Shown here: one piece after another, positions 10,813 through 23,690 of the stretch | Layout of the letters: every line of letters begins with the position of its first letter | Position numbering within the stretch: position 1 is the first letter of the stretch | Assembly (NCBI GenBank): GCA_001661515.1 | Contig: LUVW01000036.1 | Span: 181,749-245,748, forward strand | Direction: 5' to 3' | DNA: 64,000 bases | Origin: Capniomyces stellatus | Taxonomy: Eukaryota > Kickxellomycota > Harpellomycetes > Harpellales > Legeriomycetaceae | The notes under the pieces: model-generated | Databases searched by the model: none | Told to the model about the DNA's origin: nothing | The model's input: the letters and a program-made list of their open reading frames with translations, nothing else | Program-made: the position numbers and the translations under genes

Positions 10813-12173
10813 AATTCCAGTGTTTTGAAAAATGTCGGGATAATTCAAAGCGAATTACGAATTCAATAAAATAGGTTGCAACTTTTGAGTCTGTTCTCGG
10901 CCTGTTCAATAAGTTTAACAAAGTTTGTACACAAACCCCACTATTGATGTTAACCCAAAACGGGTGTTTTCGGAAAGTTCACAAAACTCAAAATAGACGA
11001 GCTTTTTTTTGTTGAATTAAAAGATGACTTATAAATAAGAGCTTTATCAAAGGAAAAAAAAATCCAAAAGTTCACAATGGCTAAAGTGTTTAAATAAAAA
11101 CAATTTAAATTCAATTTGCTTAACAAATTGGTCGCAGCAACTTCAATAAGGAAGGTTTTGAGACGATTTAGTTAGGGGTGGAAGATGTTTGGTTCTTTGA
11201 AGCGCCAGATGTAGGCTTGGCTTTGGATAAAAGTTTTCTTTTCTTGACAAAGCTCAACGTTCCAGGTTTTTAACACGAATTAGAAACTATACAACTATTT
11301 ACACCTATATCAACCACAGTTTATTTTATTATTATTCTAACCACTGGGTTTTACTCGCGGCTTTGATTAATAGTACAAAACATGTCTTTTCTGTATTTGT
11401 TTTACAAGCCCAATTTGTTGATAGTACTAACACGCGTGTTATCTATTACTATAAGCAGACATACTCTTAACAATGGTCCTTTTATATTCTCAATTGAAAG
11501 AGTGACAGTTCTTGACCGATTTATTAACCCAATGATAGTTGAACAACCGAAATCAGACACTCAATTAATACAATGAAACGTGCACGGGTTTCCAGGAACA
11601 TTATAAATTATGGGAACTCCTATCATATAAAGTGAGATGATCATGGAAGAGCGTTTCCAATTGAAGAAAATTACAACTTCAGCCATTATGCGCCAACAAC
11701 AAGCTAAAGTACATCAAACCCAAGTAAATTATCTTGGTTCAGCTCCAGTCGACCAAACAGGCTCTCAAATAATAATAAAATAATAAAAACAAGGCTAATA
11801 AAACTCTGGAAATGATTCAAAACAAAGGCTTTGTTAGCAAGTGATGAAAATGAACTTTGCTACGTTTTCATAAAGTGTAAAATATACAAAAGTAAAGTGC
11901 ACTTGCGTCAAGGGAAGTAGTGGATGAAAAAAGAGAAAAAAACATCCTGGAATATAAATCATTACATTCGTTTATAGTACAGTTAGCCAAATGAGAAGCA
12001 CACAAATAAAGCTTGCAAAAACAACATTATATTACTCGATCTTACTGATAGAAAATATAGATTAGAAAAACAAAACATTTATAAAGTAAAAAAAAGAATT
12101 TAGCAAAAATATGTATAATTATATTGAAAGTGGCCGCTTAAATATGCTAATAGAGTATATTTAAAATCGTGGT
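10813..12173. other. Intergenic, 3' of the SWIB gene
   Basis: Short protein-like minus-strand frames near 11180-11270 (for example KPTSGASKNQTSSTPN then a stop) and 11345-11440, but without connected exons or a start. Not called as genes. Confidence 0.4.
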
Positions 12174-13052
12174 CTAGACGCCCAGCCCAGGCACAGACTG
12201 CGAGGTGAGATCAGGGATAACCGCGCTGGTAGGAGGAGGCGCATAAAGCTCAACTTCCTTAGTAGCGGCAGGTATCTCGTGCTCTTCAAGCTTAAACAGA
12301 TGGTCGTTTAGCTGTTTATTCATAGTATACATATATAGGCGATCTGTTTCAAACAAGACCTTGAACTTGCTGTCGCATAGTATGTAGCGCTTATCAACAG
12401 GGTCCTGCATATTGTTTGACTTGATGTAAATCCATAAGCCCTTTACCACGTCAGTTCTTGGCATATAAACACGGCTGAAAAACTCGCCCAGGTTTTTAGA
12501 GAGTCGCATTGGTTTGCTCAACCCGGTTTGTCGTTTGGGCTTGTTTGGATCGACTGGCTTCTTGACCTTTTTCTTTTTCTTTCCCTTTTCCACCTTTGGT
12601 GGTCGGCCTCGCTTCTTGGACTCTGTGCCAACGGTCTTTGTCGCTTTTGTAGTGGCGCCTACTGAAATATTGGTAATACAACCGTTAAAACATGATTGGT
12701 TATATTATCAGTTTGCTATAAACTCAATGTTACCTCGACCAGCAGATGCCTTGCCTGATTGTGTCTCCTCGTGGATTTGATAAAACTGGTGCATAATTAT
12801 TTCGTCCATGTCTGTTTTACTCTCTGCAAGGCTTATACCCATTTCTTTCTCGAGCTGTCGCCTGACCTTTTTGGCCGTGACTGTAGACAAATCCGACCCC
12901 ATTAATATTTCTATTTGTATCCAATAGTAAACACACATATGAGTAAGATACCAATAGCCAATAGATGTGCATGCATAAGAAGAAATTAGTGTCCTGTTTA
13001 TGTACTAAAACTTACCCCTAACACGGGGAGCAAGAGCTGATATATTAACCAT
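12174..13052 (-). CDS. DEK_C + SWIB/MDM2 domain protein (UAF30/TRI1 family)
   Basis: Three exons, 13016-13052, 12734-12910 and 12174-12661, give 233 residues, very close to yeast Uaf30 and Tri1. An N-terminal DEK_C domain (about 10-65; VTAKKVRRQLEKEMG, then LAESK) is followed by a basic linker with an AT-hook-like KKRGRPPK (about 87-94) and a lysine-rich run. A SWIB/MDM2 domain follows (about 125-205; YILCDSKFKVLF, MYTMNKQLNDHL). Such proteins bind chromatin; Uaf30 is part of the upstream activating factor for RNA polymerase I, and Tri1 is its paralogue. Which role applies here cannot be decided from sequence. A minus-strand GTAAGT at about 13275 and a TAG just before ATG could bracket a 5' UTR intron. 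The divergent strand holds a small ORF at 13258-13522. Confidence 0.92.
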
Positions 13053-13257
13053 CGCTAAGCTACATATTGAGTATAGATAAATTAGTAAAAAGTGTTAGTT
13101 GAGGGGGGTTGAAAGAAATGTGTTTATATGTAGGCTGCTTTCAACCATTTGAGTCACAACTTTTTTTAAATTGCATGTAAAAGGTATGATGTATAAAGTA
13201 CAGTCAAGTGCTTGGTGGAGCATTATAGCGATATGTAGACAGACGTAGTATATGTAT

Positions 13258-13522
13258 ATGGGCAGGGTAGACTTACTGCTGCTGCGTTTCTTCGATATAC
13301 AAGTGATAAAAATAAAGCCTATCTATTCAGAACCAGAGATTGAATTCGTAATCGGTAAGTAAAGATATTCGTGCTCTTGGACAGTCCACGGTAGCAGTAA
13401 ACCCCTTTGTCTTTGTCAAGTTGTATCAACAGAATATAAAAACGTAAACGTTGTTTAAAAACAAAACAAAACAAAACGAAATAATACTTTGTTATTTAGC
13501 TTCCACGTCTCTTGAATCTTGA
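13258..13522 (+). CDS. Candidate two-exon small protein, divergent from the SWIB gene
   Basis: ATG at 13258 opens a 32-codon exon (13258-13354) ending at a perfect GTAAGT donor. An acceptor (TTATTTAG) and short second exon (13500-13522) would end it at TGA, giving 39 residues beginning MGRVDLLLRFFDIQVIK. No family recognised. It lies in the presumed promoter or leader of the minus-strand SWIB gene. It may be a real microprotein, an upstream transcript or chance. Confidence 0.25.
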
Positions 13523-14180
13523 CTACTTGATGCGGGGTTTGTATATAGTAGATAGGTGGACAGTTATAGGTTATTTCCGCTGAAGGCTATATTATACACT
13601 AAGGGTATATGTTGTAAATATTACCTAAGACTGCTATATCGCTTACAAAATTATACAGATATATACTTATATTTTATAAATAGAGACAAGGTACATTCAC
13701 TTATTCAGAACAGTAAACAAAAAAAATAAGTAAAGGCTAGTCTTTGAGGTCTACTTTTTAGCCATTTTATTACTTATAAAAATAGGCTTACCTTTGGAAT
13801 AATCTATTTATCACGTATTTTTATTTTTTGTGTCAATTTGGAATTTCTAAAATTACAATCACCCTATTTCTCAATATGTGTAATCTCGTTAAAATGGCTG
13901 GCCTCGTTTTTAATGAAAGCATGACATTGAAAAATAAATAAATAAGGTAAATCCAATAAAAACGCGTATCTTTGAGGTGTAGCCACTAAAATTGCTTTAC
14001 TTTATAAATTCTTAATTCGTTAGCAATAAAAAAAATGTGTGTTAAAAATCAAACAAAAAACAATAGGTGAACTCACTTTAGAATCAATTTACTATCATTC
14101 CTTGCCAATCTATTTTATTTTAGCGAATTGGAGCAATAAACACCATTATATTAATTTACAACAATGGAATTAATTCAGTT
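13523..14180. other. Intergenic DNA
   Basis: AT-rich with no gene, repeat or regulatory element I can support. Confidence 0.5.
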
Positions 14181-14414
14181 CTAATTAAACAGCAGTAAAG
14201 GCCTTGGACTAGCTTCTACTTCTTGCCAATTACTTTGTATACCAGGCTAAAGCGAAAATGCTAACCCAGAAAAAGAGCGTGTCTAAGCAATAACACCTTT
14301 GATACTCAAGTTGGCTAGGTCAACTTCGTCCTTTATTATAATCGGGCTAAACTAACGCCTTGCTTTTTTACTACTACTAAACCATAACAACAGAGAAACG
14401 CTGTTGGTTTTGGG
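14181..14414 (-). pseudogene. Fossil protein-like frame interrupted only by TAG codons
   Basis: A minus-strand frame of 77 codons plus terminal TAG. It contains FSPIIIKDEVDLANLSIKG and PGIQSNWQEVEASPRPLL. The only interior stops are three TAG (14352-14354, 14283-14285, 14247-14249); there is no TAA or TGA, although TAA should dominate random stops in AT-rich DNA. Each is explained by CAG to TAG. No family recognised. I interpret it as a decayed coding fragment, possibly from a mobile element. Confidence 0.4.
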
Positions 14415-16598
14415 TAAACAATTTTAGCTTAACATCTTAGATGCACTTTATTGCTGATATCGGTATAGTTCACCTCGGTTGATCACTATAGCATATCATC
14501 ACCGGTATATAAAGCCGATTTATATAGTTTTGGCAAGCAACCTGAAAATAGACCATACCACACCAGAGCTATATGATATTCTTCTTAGTCTTTTTCTTAA
14601 TCTTTTTATCAATCTTTTTTCTAATCTTTTTTCTAATCTTTTTATTAACCTTTTTCTTTGAGTATCTCACTGTACAGGTATTAATTCTCGGCTACTTGCT
14701 GGTCATCTTTAATTTACCGTCCTTTAAAGTCCAATTAAACACTTGGTACTCTTTGATTATCAATCAGATATAAAAATAGGATATATTCAAATAGACGAAA
14801 AAAAAGCAGTAGAAAAGCCAAACCCAAAACCAAAATCAAAATCAGTAAAAAAAAATCAAAAAAATCAAAAAGTGCATCCATTTAAATCTTTGGAATTTTA
14901 TTGGTCTATTGATATTACAAAAAAAACAACGCCATTCTTATACCCAATGTTGGATATAGTAAAATAAATTGTTTCGAGACTTGATGAACTTTGAAAAAAG
15001 GACCTTGTATTTCTATTGGCCCTTCCATGTCCTTCAAGCAAATCTCAATTATTGGGTTTCATTAATTAATCGATTGAACTAAAATCAAAATGATAGCTTT
15101 GGGGTTTATCTAAAGAAGAGCACTTGAAGCTATTCAGCTTTGTATATCAAGCCCAGAACCTGATATCAACCAATAATAACACACTAAGCTTACTTTGAGC
15201 TTTAACATATAATCGTACCCAACCGTTCTTTGTGATTTAGGTGTAAACTAGACCAATGTTGATTTTTTATAATTTTTAAGGAAATGGTGTTTTTTATAAA
15301 AAACGATCTTCAAATTACAGCTATGTTTTGTTATGGTGCTGCCAATGCTTATGGCAAGAGTAGCAGATGACAACTAATAGATAATCTGAGATAATGTTGA
15401 TTTGATGATACCATCCAAAATCAATGACATATTTAGATATCAGTTAAATGCCTTATTTAAATATTTTCTAGTTGATTTGACGCCAGAAGTAAAGCGATCT
15501 GTACCCAATATCTGTTTCTTCACATATTATAGCTGGTAGATGAGTATTATCTTTTTATCTTTTTTTGTATCCCTATTTTTTTTAGCTATGGCGTTGCAGT
15601 GAAAATGATACAAGTCAATTTATGGCTATTTTAACACAATTACTATGACTTGAACAATTGATGAATTGAAGAAACAATGATTTTTTTTGTTTGCAATAAG
15701 TTGCGTTGTCATTCAGCTAAATTAATTCTCCTTATTGCTCTTATAACCATACTGTGCAGTAACTGATTGTATATGAATCCTTAGACCTAATCTTCTTTTT
15801 TACCAGTTATCAAGTAAAGTTTAGTAGCACCTGAAATCCAATTTAAATCCCCGCGGTTGTTTAACAAGAGTAACGATGGCAGTTATCAACAACAGTAAAT
15901 CCTACTGGGCTGTATATTGTTTCAGTGTTTTTGAAAATGTACCAATGTGTTTTTTTCGTTGACTATAATCCTCAATTAATCACATTTTGTTACATCGAAT
16001 TGTATACGAGTTGATTTGATTTTATAGGCTATAGCTTCTGCTATTGTTAATGTTAAGCACATATATTTGCTTATTCAGCTAGGATCAGCGTATAGTATAT
16101 TTTGGCCGTATTATCGATACAACAATACTGATGATGCATTAAATTGGCCAGGTGTAATATTTCAAAGTGTTCTCCCGTATGTATGATTCGGGTATCTTGT
16201 ATTTTTTTTTTCTAAAACAAAACTACCAGCTAAATACAGAGAGACTTTCTGGCAAAACTAAAAAATAAACAGCCGAGTCTGGAACAAAACTTTAAAACAT
16301 CAAGTTGACAGCTTTTAAAAATAAGAAATAAAGCACAATGTGTCTTTGAATAGGACCGATACTTGGAACATAGTTTACTGGGTTTTATCAAATTTGTAAC
16401 GCATTTTAAAGTTAATCATTAAAAATAAAGGGTGAAAACTAACTAAGGGCGTTCTGCAAGAGTGTATATTTCTATATCCAAACAAATAGCTTTATCCTAA
16501 GAGATATACGGATTGGGATACTAAAGTCTGGAGTTCAAGAACTTTTGCACAAATATAACTCGAAATAAAAAAATAGGTTTTATCAAAGGAAAAATAAA
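14415..16598. other. Intergenic with T-rich tandem tract
   Basis: An imperfect tandem tract of TCTTTTTTCTAA-like units lies at about 14582-14655. The rest is AT-rich with no supported gene. Confidence 0.5.
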
Positions 16599-18042
16599 TT
16601 AAAAAAGCGTAGTAGCAGCCAAAAGTATAGCAGAGATGGTCAAAGCTCCAACAAGTTGAATGGGTGTTTTAGGAGCAGCAGAGGAGTCATCATTACCATC
16701 AGTCGAGCCCTTTGAATTGGCTGAAGATGAACAGCTCCACCTCGCTTTTGTTTTAGAACCAAGGGCTGTCTTTAGGGCAGTGCAGCTTACGTCACCAGAT
16801 GATACAATGTTAATGGCACCATCGACGCGGTTAAGGCTTGGGAAAGTAATGTTCTTAAATGGGCCTCTAAGCTGAATGGCACCTTTCACATAAGTAACTT
16901 TGGGGAAGGAGGTGGATTCAATACTTGTCAAAGCAGTGTTGTTTTGAATCACAAGTCCGCCACTGAGGGTTGGTAAGGCTGGGAAGCTGATTTGTTCCAA
17001 TTCAGAGTTCTCTGTGATTGCGATATCAAATCCTGGTTCTTCTAAAGAAGTCAGCTCCAGTTTTTTAAATTGATTGTTAATGAAACTGAGGGTGCTGGAA
17101 ACCTTGGTAACCGCTGTGACGTTAAGGTAGGATATGTCTCTAAAAGTGGCTGCTCCCTTAATTGAGGACAATAATGGAAAGTTTGCTGTTGATTGAGGGC
17201 TGTTGTTGGCAATGACGATTTTGCCGTTTACTTTTACCAGGTTTGGGAAATTTAAAGTTTTCAAAAATGAATTATCGCTTATTTCAAGATCAGTGATTTC
17301 GGAAAACAAAAACTGACCCAACTGAGGTGCAACCGTTTGGATAATATGAACCGAGTTGGCTTTTTTGATAGATTTGAAGTTTAACGAGCTCAAGTTTGGA
17401 TTGTTGATCAGGCTGAAGTTGCCTACGTTTGTTAGATTTGGTATGCTTACACCAGTGATTTGAATGTTATTCGTTATAAAAAACTTTCCACTGATATCGG
17501 TTAGGCTGCCCAGCACCAAAGTTGACAGTTTAAAGCTGTTTTTCGCTGTAAAATCACCATCAATTTCCTGGAGATTTCCAAAGTCAATTGAGGAGTCTGC
17601 TGAGTTGTCAACAATGATGTTGGCCGTGAATTTGGTGCAGGACTTGATGGCATCTGCGTCACTCTGCGACGAGATGGTTACATCCTTATTACATTGGGCT
17701 AAGTAGTAGGCACAAGAGTTTTAATTATTGTCAGAACGCAATCATTCGATTTTAGTGTTTGCTTATTGTTTATTGCATCATTTATTTAGCTTTTAAGCAT
17801 GTTATAAATATCCTTATTTTGACCTCGCTATAACCATCATTTTCAGTGCACTAGCGTCTTTTACCAAATACCATCACTAAACGGTTGTGGTCCACGCACT
17901 GTTTTCGGTTAACAGGAACGTGTCGGTCAAAACAAGTAGCAATGTTTGTACATTATAAACGCACTATATCGATGAATACATCGTATTTACCTGAAACCAT
18001 AGAAAGGGCCAACAGCAGAACCGAGAGAGTTGGGTAGAACAT
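16599..18042 (-). CDS. ECM33: ECM33/SPS2-like GPI-anchored cell-surface protein
   Basis: Two exons: 17991-18042 (signal peptide) and 16599-17698, separated by a 292-nt intron; 383 residues. Residues 1-18 (MFYPTLSVLLLALSMVSG) form a cleavable signal. The body is a series of leucine-rich/receptor-L-type repeats alternating short beta strands and asparagine-rich turns (for example LEISDNSFLKTLNFPNL and LVIQNNTALTSIES). The C-terminus has a Ser/Thr/Asn-rich linker, then IQLVGALTISAILLAATTLF with no charged tail, the GPI-anchor signature. Ecm33 family proteins support cell-wall integrity and sit at the plasma membrane or wall. Cysteine pair CNKD...CTKF follows the signal, as in the family. The exon junction just after the signal peptide is common for secreted proteins. 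Confidence 0.9.
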
Positions 18043-20632
18043 ACTTTTATCTTTATAAGTTTTGTCTATATCAGAGTAGAAAAAATAACACAAGCTCTTT
18101 AGACGATATGATATATATAGCTTCACAAGTCAAGTATGAGTAGCACGTAGAGTACCTCAAATAGCCAGTTCTTAATATATGCACAACACCGTTTTGCAGT
18201 TTCGGACTATTCCAAAGCGTTTATGGAATTTCAAAAATGAAACCCTAAACTTACTGTATCTCTGTATTTGCTTTTAAATTAAACGTACTTCTTACCTGTA
18301 TTTTTCTTTGGTGCTTAGTATATAGATATATATGTAACACTTTGCGTATGCGTAAATGGTCCCAATTAAATTATTAGAGCTTGCAGAGTGAACTGTGCCG
18401 ATTTTAGTTTTACTTTGCTTAATGTGCGTTGGTTATATCAAGAAGGCTATACTTTTTTAACAATCTATGCCAGTATATACTCAAGATTGAAATCAGCAGC
18501 TTTTCTGTTTAGGAGTAGGAAGAGTTTGGTTCTTGGGAGTAGAGAGGTTTAAAGTTTTGGTTTTTGAGAGTAAGGTGGTTTATAATTTTAGTCAAGACTA
18601 TTTTAGCTTAAATGGCTGTAGAAAAAACCTTGACATAAGTTAATTCAACTAGTATCTTTTGAACATATTTAACCAAGTTGCCTTTATTTGTAGCGTCCTT
18701 CTTCAAAATAAATAATTCACCGATAATTGGTAATCAGATATATTTTCTTTCTTTTTTTGAGAACTTGAGTGTTGTCTGAAAAATGACATCAGGTTGTTTG
18801 TAACTTTAAAAATCAGCAGAAAAAAAAAAGAAAAAAACTTTAAAATGGTATACAATTTGTTTAAAAAAGTGATTCTGATTCTCAGTGACCCTATCAAGTA
18901 GCTTTTTACTCTCATTTTTTTCAAGTTTAAATGATATTTGATGTTAATCGATACAAACCAAATTCCACCTCCATAAAAAAAACTATCTTTTGATTCATTT
19001 AAGCATTTAATGCTTTTTCTTTGATTTACAGTTTAACCCCTATTTCATTTTCATTTTATTTATTGAAATTTATTAATTAGAACGTTAATAATACCAATAA
19101 ACCACATAAATAAAAATAAATAAATAAAATAAATAATAAAAAAAACGTTAATAAGTCCTTTTTTTTTTTCTTATTTTATTTAGCTTCATTGATATTGCTT
19201 TATTGCTTTATTCTTAATCAATGACATCTTTAGTGAATATTTCTTCGTTGCAAGCTCTTAACTAAAGCAGTCTCCATTAGTTTTCTCTCTCTAATAGCCA
19301 TTGTGGTTGGTCTATTTTCTTGGTCAATTTAAACACATCGGCTTTTACATTTCTATTGCAACATCAGACTTTACTTGTTTGCAGTCGGGATAAAATACAG
19401 TGTGTTCATTTACGCTTAGTGCATATATATATGTCAGTTTAGGCTAAGTGGATGACACTGAATGTTTGGATCAAATAAACTTGGACTTTAATAGGTTGTT
19501 TATTTCCTAGCTTCGTAACCACCATACAACAATTAATAAGCAAGAAGGCGCTTATTTTATACATCTGTTTAAACTTACTTAATATTAGTAAAGGCCGCCT
19601 ATTTTGTTCCAATTTTGGATATAATGACTTGTATGAACATCCTATTAGTATTTAGCAACCCTTTAAACACTCGATACTTTGACTTTAACCATTGTAAAAA
19701 AAAGTAGTTGACGCTTAGTAAGTTGCTTTTCTTTAACGCTAATTCTTTATCTTTGCTAGTTTATTTTTACTGGTTTTTTGATAAGCTAGTTTTGCATTTC
19801 TCCTAAAAAGGTGCTTGTTACAGCAATAAAAAAGGTGACTTGAGTTCAACAAAAATATACGTTTATTGGTCAAGCTTATTTGAGCTTGGTTTAATGTTGA
19901 AAAATTCAGTTGTAAATCGCCAAGTTGTTTAATTTAAGCCAAATTAATTCTCAACTATTTGCAAATAAAAAGTTGCCTTAAGCTCATAAAGGCACGCTTT
20001 CAAGACTTTTTTTTTACCCTTGATAAAGCCACCTTAAATGTTTTTGTCGCAAGTTTTGTTATGTTTTCTATAGATTTTTTTGTGAATGCTTCAGTTATTT
20101 CTTAAAGTTAAAGCTTATTGGGCTTATAAGGTATTTGCCCAGCATTGGCAACTAGTGTTAGTGTACTGAGCATAGGTAGCATGTATTCAAACTTAGCCAA
20201 GTGTAATTTGGACAATATGTGTTTTGATCCTATTTGGACTAGCTCAAATTGAGCTGGGCTTGAGATTTTGTAGCACAAGACTTTCAACGCAAATCTACTT
20301 TATCAACGATGAAAAGCTAAAACAACCTACTCACCGAATCACTCAAGTAAATTGTAAAGTAAACCACAAGTCCCAATGGGACAAGCTTCAAAAATTTTAC
20401 CCCGTTTATTTACTTTTATTTATTTATTGAAATGTACTAATTATTATTATTTATTATTATTGAAACCCACTAATTCTTTTTATTTGTTATTATTGAAATT
20501 TATTAATGTGAACGTTTATAAATGATTGATTCTTTTAGCACTTTTTTTTTACTTTTATCGGAATGGTTCGTTTAATTCTTTGCAACCCATTTGACCTTTT
20601 TAGCAAAGGCTTTGCAAAAACCCATCCCACAA
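18043..20632. other. Intergenic between ECM33-like and PRM1
   Basis: Holds a TATA-like stretch at 18111-18119, the repeat-like patches at 19058-19115 and 20495-20522 (both with ATTGAAATTTATTAAT), and small ORFs at about 18181 and 20224 that look weakly protein-like. No gene supported. Confidence 0.45.
18111..18119 (-). promoter_or_regulatory. Candidate TATA box of the ECM33-like gene
   Basis: TATATATA run about 70 bases upstream of ATG 18042, the only such run in the near upstream region. AT richness limits weight. Confidence 0.35.
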
Positions 20633-23017
20633 TTATAAAATGCATGAAAATATAATAGTTGAAATACCAAACATGAAAAGTAGGGTGTATGGAACAAGCA
20701 AAAGGAATGAATAAACCAACTGCGCGTATAGTCTAGATATAATTTGATCAGTTATAGTTTTTACTATACCACCTGTATACCCACCAAACCGAATCGAATC
20801 GTTGTAATCTTTTGTTCTCATATCCCTTTGGTTGGCTGTGTGGCTTTCCAACGAGTCTAAAGATATCTTATGACCGACTAGAGCTATTCTGAACAAATCA
20901 AGAGATTTTTCGAGCGGTGCTTGGAAAACACGAGTAGGTACAGTGACGCTAGTGATATTCATCCTTGGGAAGCCGATGCTACCGGTTGCATCCAAAGTGA
21001 CTAAATCCAATATTTGCTGGGCTTGGTATATCTTTTTTGTTACTGTACAGTCAACAAACCCCATAATCGGGGTAAGAAATATGGTATCGTTGAACGTCGC
21101 TTCAATAGAATGTTTGTATTTGCTCACAATGGTGTTTAAAGTGTTGTTTATATTGCTTGAGCTGCTACGAAGGTCAGTCATCAACATATTGAAGTTGCGC
21201 TCTGACGACTCGATCTGTGAGTTGATTGAGTCAATAAAGTCGGATATTATCATATCTTTGTGGCCAGTTGAAACCCCTAACCCGTTTGAAACAACCTTAT
21301 CTACCCTTGAAGCTATCTGCGGGGTTAAATTGTACTGTACACCTTTGATCACATTTATTTGAATAAAAGTGATGGCAATTCCAAGGATACCGACCAGAAA
21401 CAGATTGTATAAAATGGGACTGTACATATAGTGGCCTAGCCATCGCCACCTTGCAGCTGTTTTACAATTGCAAAAGCACCCATTAGCGACACGTTTTATT
21501 ACCCTTAGTACCCAGCTATTGGGTAGGTAAAACATGTCCAACAGCTTGGAATCAAACTCAGAAATATCTTTCTTTGTACTTTTCAGGCCCTTAAGTGAGG
21601 AGGAGGTTTTAGAACCAAGTTTGATTCTTTTAGCCTGGTTCCAAAATTTCAAAAAAACAACATGCTTGTCGTAGCATTCCGCTTTGCTGTTGCCATCAGG
21701 TCCTGGCTCAGATTTACCAAAATAACTATCATTATAGTAAGAGCGCGGCTGGATCTGTGTTTGCTGCTGTGTGCCCGTATCATGGGTATATTGAGATTCA
21801 TTTGAATCTATAGATACTTTTTTGTTTGAAGGTTTTGCTTGGGAATAATCCGAATTCAGCGAGTTCAAAGAGTGCTGGTTGGTTGGATCACGTGTTGCTG
21901 AGTAGTAAAAAATATCGAGGTTTAGCTTTTCTATTTGTGAAATTTGACTGAAGTGCGCCTTCTTTGTATGGATATATTCAAATACCAAAATAAACACAGC
22001 AATTACCAACAGCACAGCCGCGCCTCCATAAAGTACATATCTTGCGGTAGCATAAATAGGTTCAACAATCGAGCTTCCGAGATTAGATGCACATACTTTT
22101 ATCTCACTTTTCAAATCGACCATTCCACCACTTAGGTCTAGTTTATTACTTTCGATTACTTGAGCCAGTTTTTTGATAATTTTGTCGCTTGGGTCCTTGA
22201 TCACTTGCGTTAGATTCCCATACAGCATTTCCTCTGTTGGTAGCCTATCTTTTATATTGCTGATTTTATTTACCCAGTCTTTTGTTATGTCAATGCTGAT
22301 GTTGGCACCTGAGAAATTATCATTTATGCTAAAGTCGGGTATTTTCCACTCCGAGTTTATGCTTTGTAGTATTGAGCTCAACCCCTTGCTTGTTTGTTCA
22401 ATGCCATCTGTAATAGTCCCAACGCTTTTTTGCAACCCAAGAATAAAACCGTTAATAGCTTCATTTGCAACATCAACTATCTCCTTACCACCCTCAACCA
22501 ATACATTTAGGCTGGAGTCAATAGCAACCCTCCACATACATATTGCCGTTCCAAAGTAAAACTTTAATATCATCAGCATTATTTCGCTAGAAACTTTAGC
22601 ACCCACTTCCACAGTTTTTATAGCTGAATCCATGGTCATACTGACAATTCTTTCACCGCCTTTAACCGCTTGTATTGCTCCCATCAACGGTATGTTCATC
22701 AACATACTTACATTATCATTTAACATACTGCAGTTGTGATCTATAGCACGAATTCCATGCTCCATCAAAGTGCTCAATGAATTTCCAAGCAGGATAAGTG
22801 TAATGGCATTGTAAACAATAAGCAAGAATAGTTGAGACGAAAATATTTTGGAATATTTTGCTTTTAGCCCAATGAAGTTGCTGAATCCTAAAATTGTTCA
22901 TTAGTATTTCAGACGTTCATTCGTCCTTGGTTAATGTTGATAATGTATATTGACCGTGTACACCAACTAAATATTTACATCCGAATACCTACCACCATTT
23001 TCTTTTACCGGAAACAT
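20633..23017 (-). CDS. PRM1: Plasma-membrane fusion protein Prm1
   Basis: Two exons: 22993-23017 and 20633-22887, 105-nt intron, 759 residues. Prm1 is a fungal multipass membrane protein that promotes plasma-membrane fusion during mating or hyphal fusion. The first exon encodes only MFPVKENG. The second opens with FIGLKAKYSKIFSSQLF, matching the conserved Prm1 juxtamembrane LGLRARLSQ block, and runs into TM1 (about 25-45). Further membrane segments lie near 112-130 (weaker), 282-304, 495-520 and 730-759, with long extracellular loops rich in small helices and cysteines between them, the Prm1 topology. The cytoplasmic loop after TM3 is Ser/Gln-rich. Length fits the family. The tiny first exon is supported by an exact GTAGGT donor and TTTTAG acceptor in matching phase. 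Confidence 0.88.
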
Positions 23018-23300
23018 GGGGAAAACTGCAGACCGTTATTATATTTGATTTTCCTAGTACCACTGTAAGTATTAAGCAGAGATGCAAACTTTACTTTGCT
23101 TGACTTGGTTTGATTTAATTTTCAAGTAAGAGCTTGGTAGCTGTTCTTATTAAATAAGATTCCGAGATAAAAACAATAATAAAAAAATACAATTTAGAAA
23201 TCAGAAACAGGCTCTCATACGTTATAATCGTGCTTTTATATATTCACACACGTCTCGCCTTTTTTTATAAACAGCAAACTTCACAGTTTCCAATTCAACT

Positions 23301-23690
23301 TTATTTTGTATGTCCATTACTTTTTGCTTTTATTGAAATATGTCCATCACTTTTTGCTTTTGAAACTTCAAGTCTTTTTTTATATAGCTCTCTTAATCTT
23401 GTAGCTCTTTTGACTTGTAAAATACACTCTTCGTAAACTTTGTTCAGGGCGGCTTTGTACTTCCTATTTACAAAGACCAGTGCAACATGTGTTTGATGTT
23501 TTTCTAGAAATTTTTTTTTAGCCAACGTCATTTGTTAAAGCTGAATTCATAACATCCTTTATCCTCCCTTTATCCTCATTTTTAATAGCACGCTTATTTG
23601 CGTATTATACTTGAAATCGCTTTTGACCTATTTGTAAGTGGTAATGAGGCTATTGTATTCAACAGATCCGCGCACTTCTCCAAAAAAAGC
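23301..23690 (-). pseudogene. Ambiguous coding-like patch, possibly decayed gene
   Basis: A 76-codon minus-strand ORF from ATG 23531 is lysine/arginine-rich and coiled-coil-like (VNRKYKAALNKVYEEC, RATRLRELYKKRLEV). Upstream in another frame, DLLNTIASLPLTNRSKAISS also reads like protein, and a third frame shows NEDKGRIKDVMNSALTNDVG. Frame switching with stops suggests a decayed gene, but a short real gene at 23301-23531 is possible. Its C-terminus is formed by a 30-bp tandem duplication. Confidence 0.25.
23311..23360. repeat. 30-bp partial tandem duplication
   Basis: TGTCCATTACTTTTTGCTTT at 23311-23330 recurs with one change at 23341-23360. It duplicates the residues KAKSDGH / KAKSNGH at the end of the 23301-23531 ORF. 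Confidence 0.7.

Noticed and set aside
14573..14773. Phe/Leu-rich plus-strand ORF
   Set aside because: Product of a T-rich tandem tract; no conserved character.
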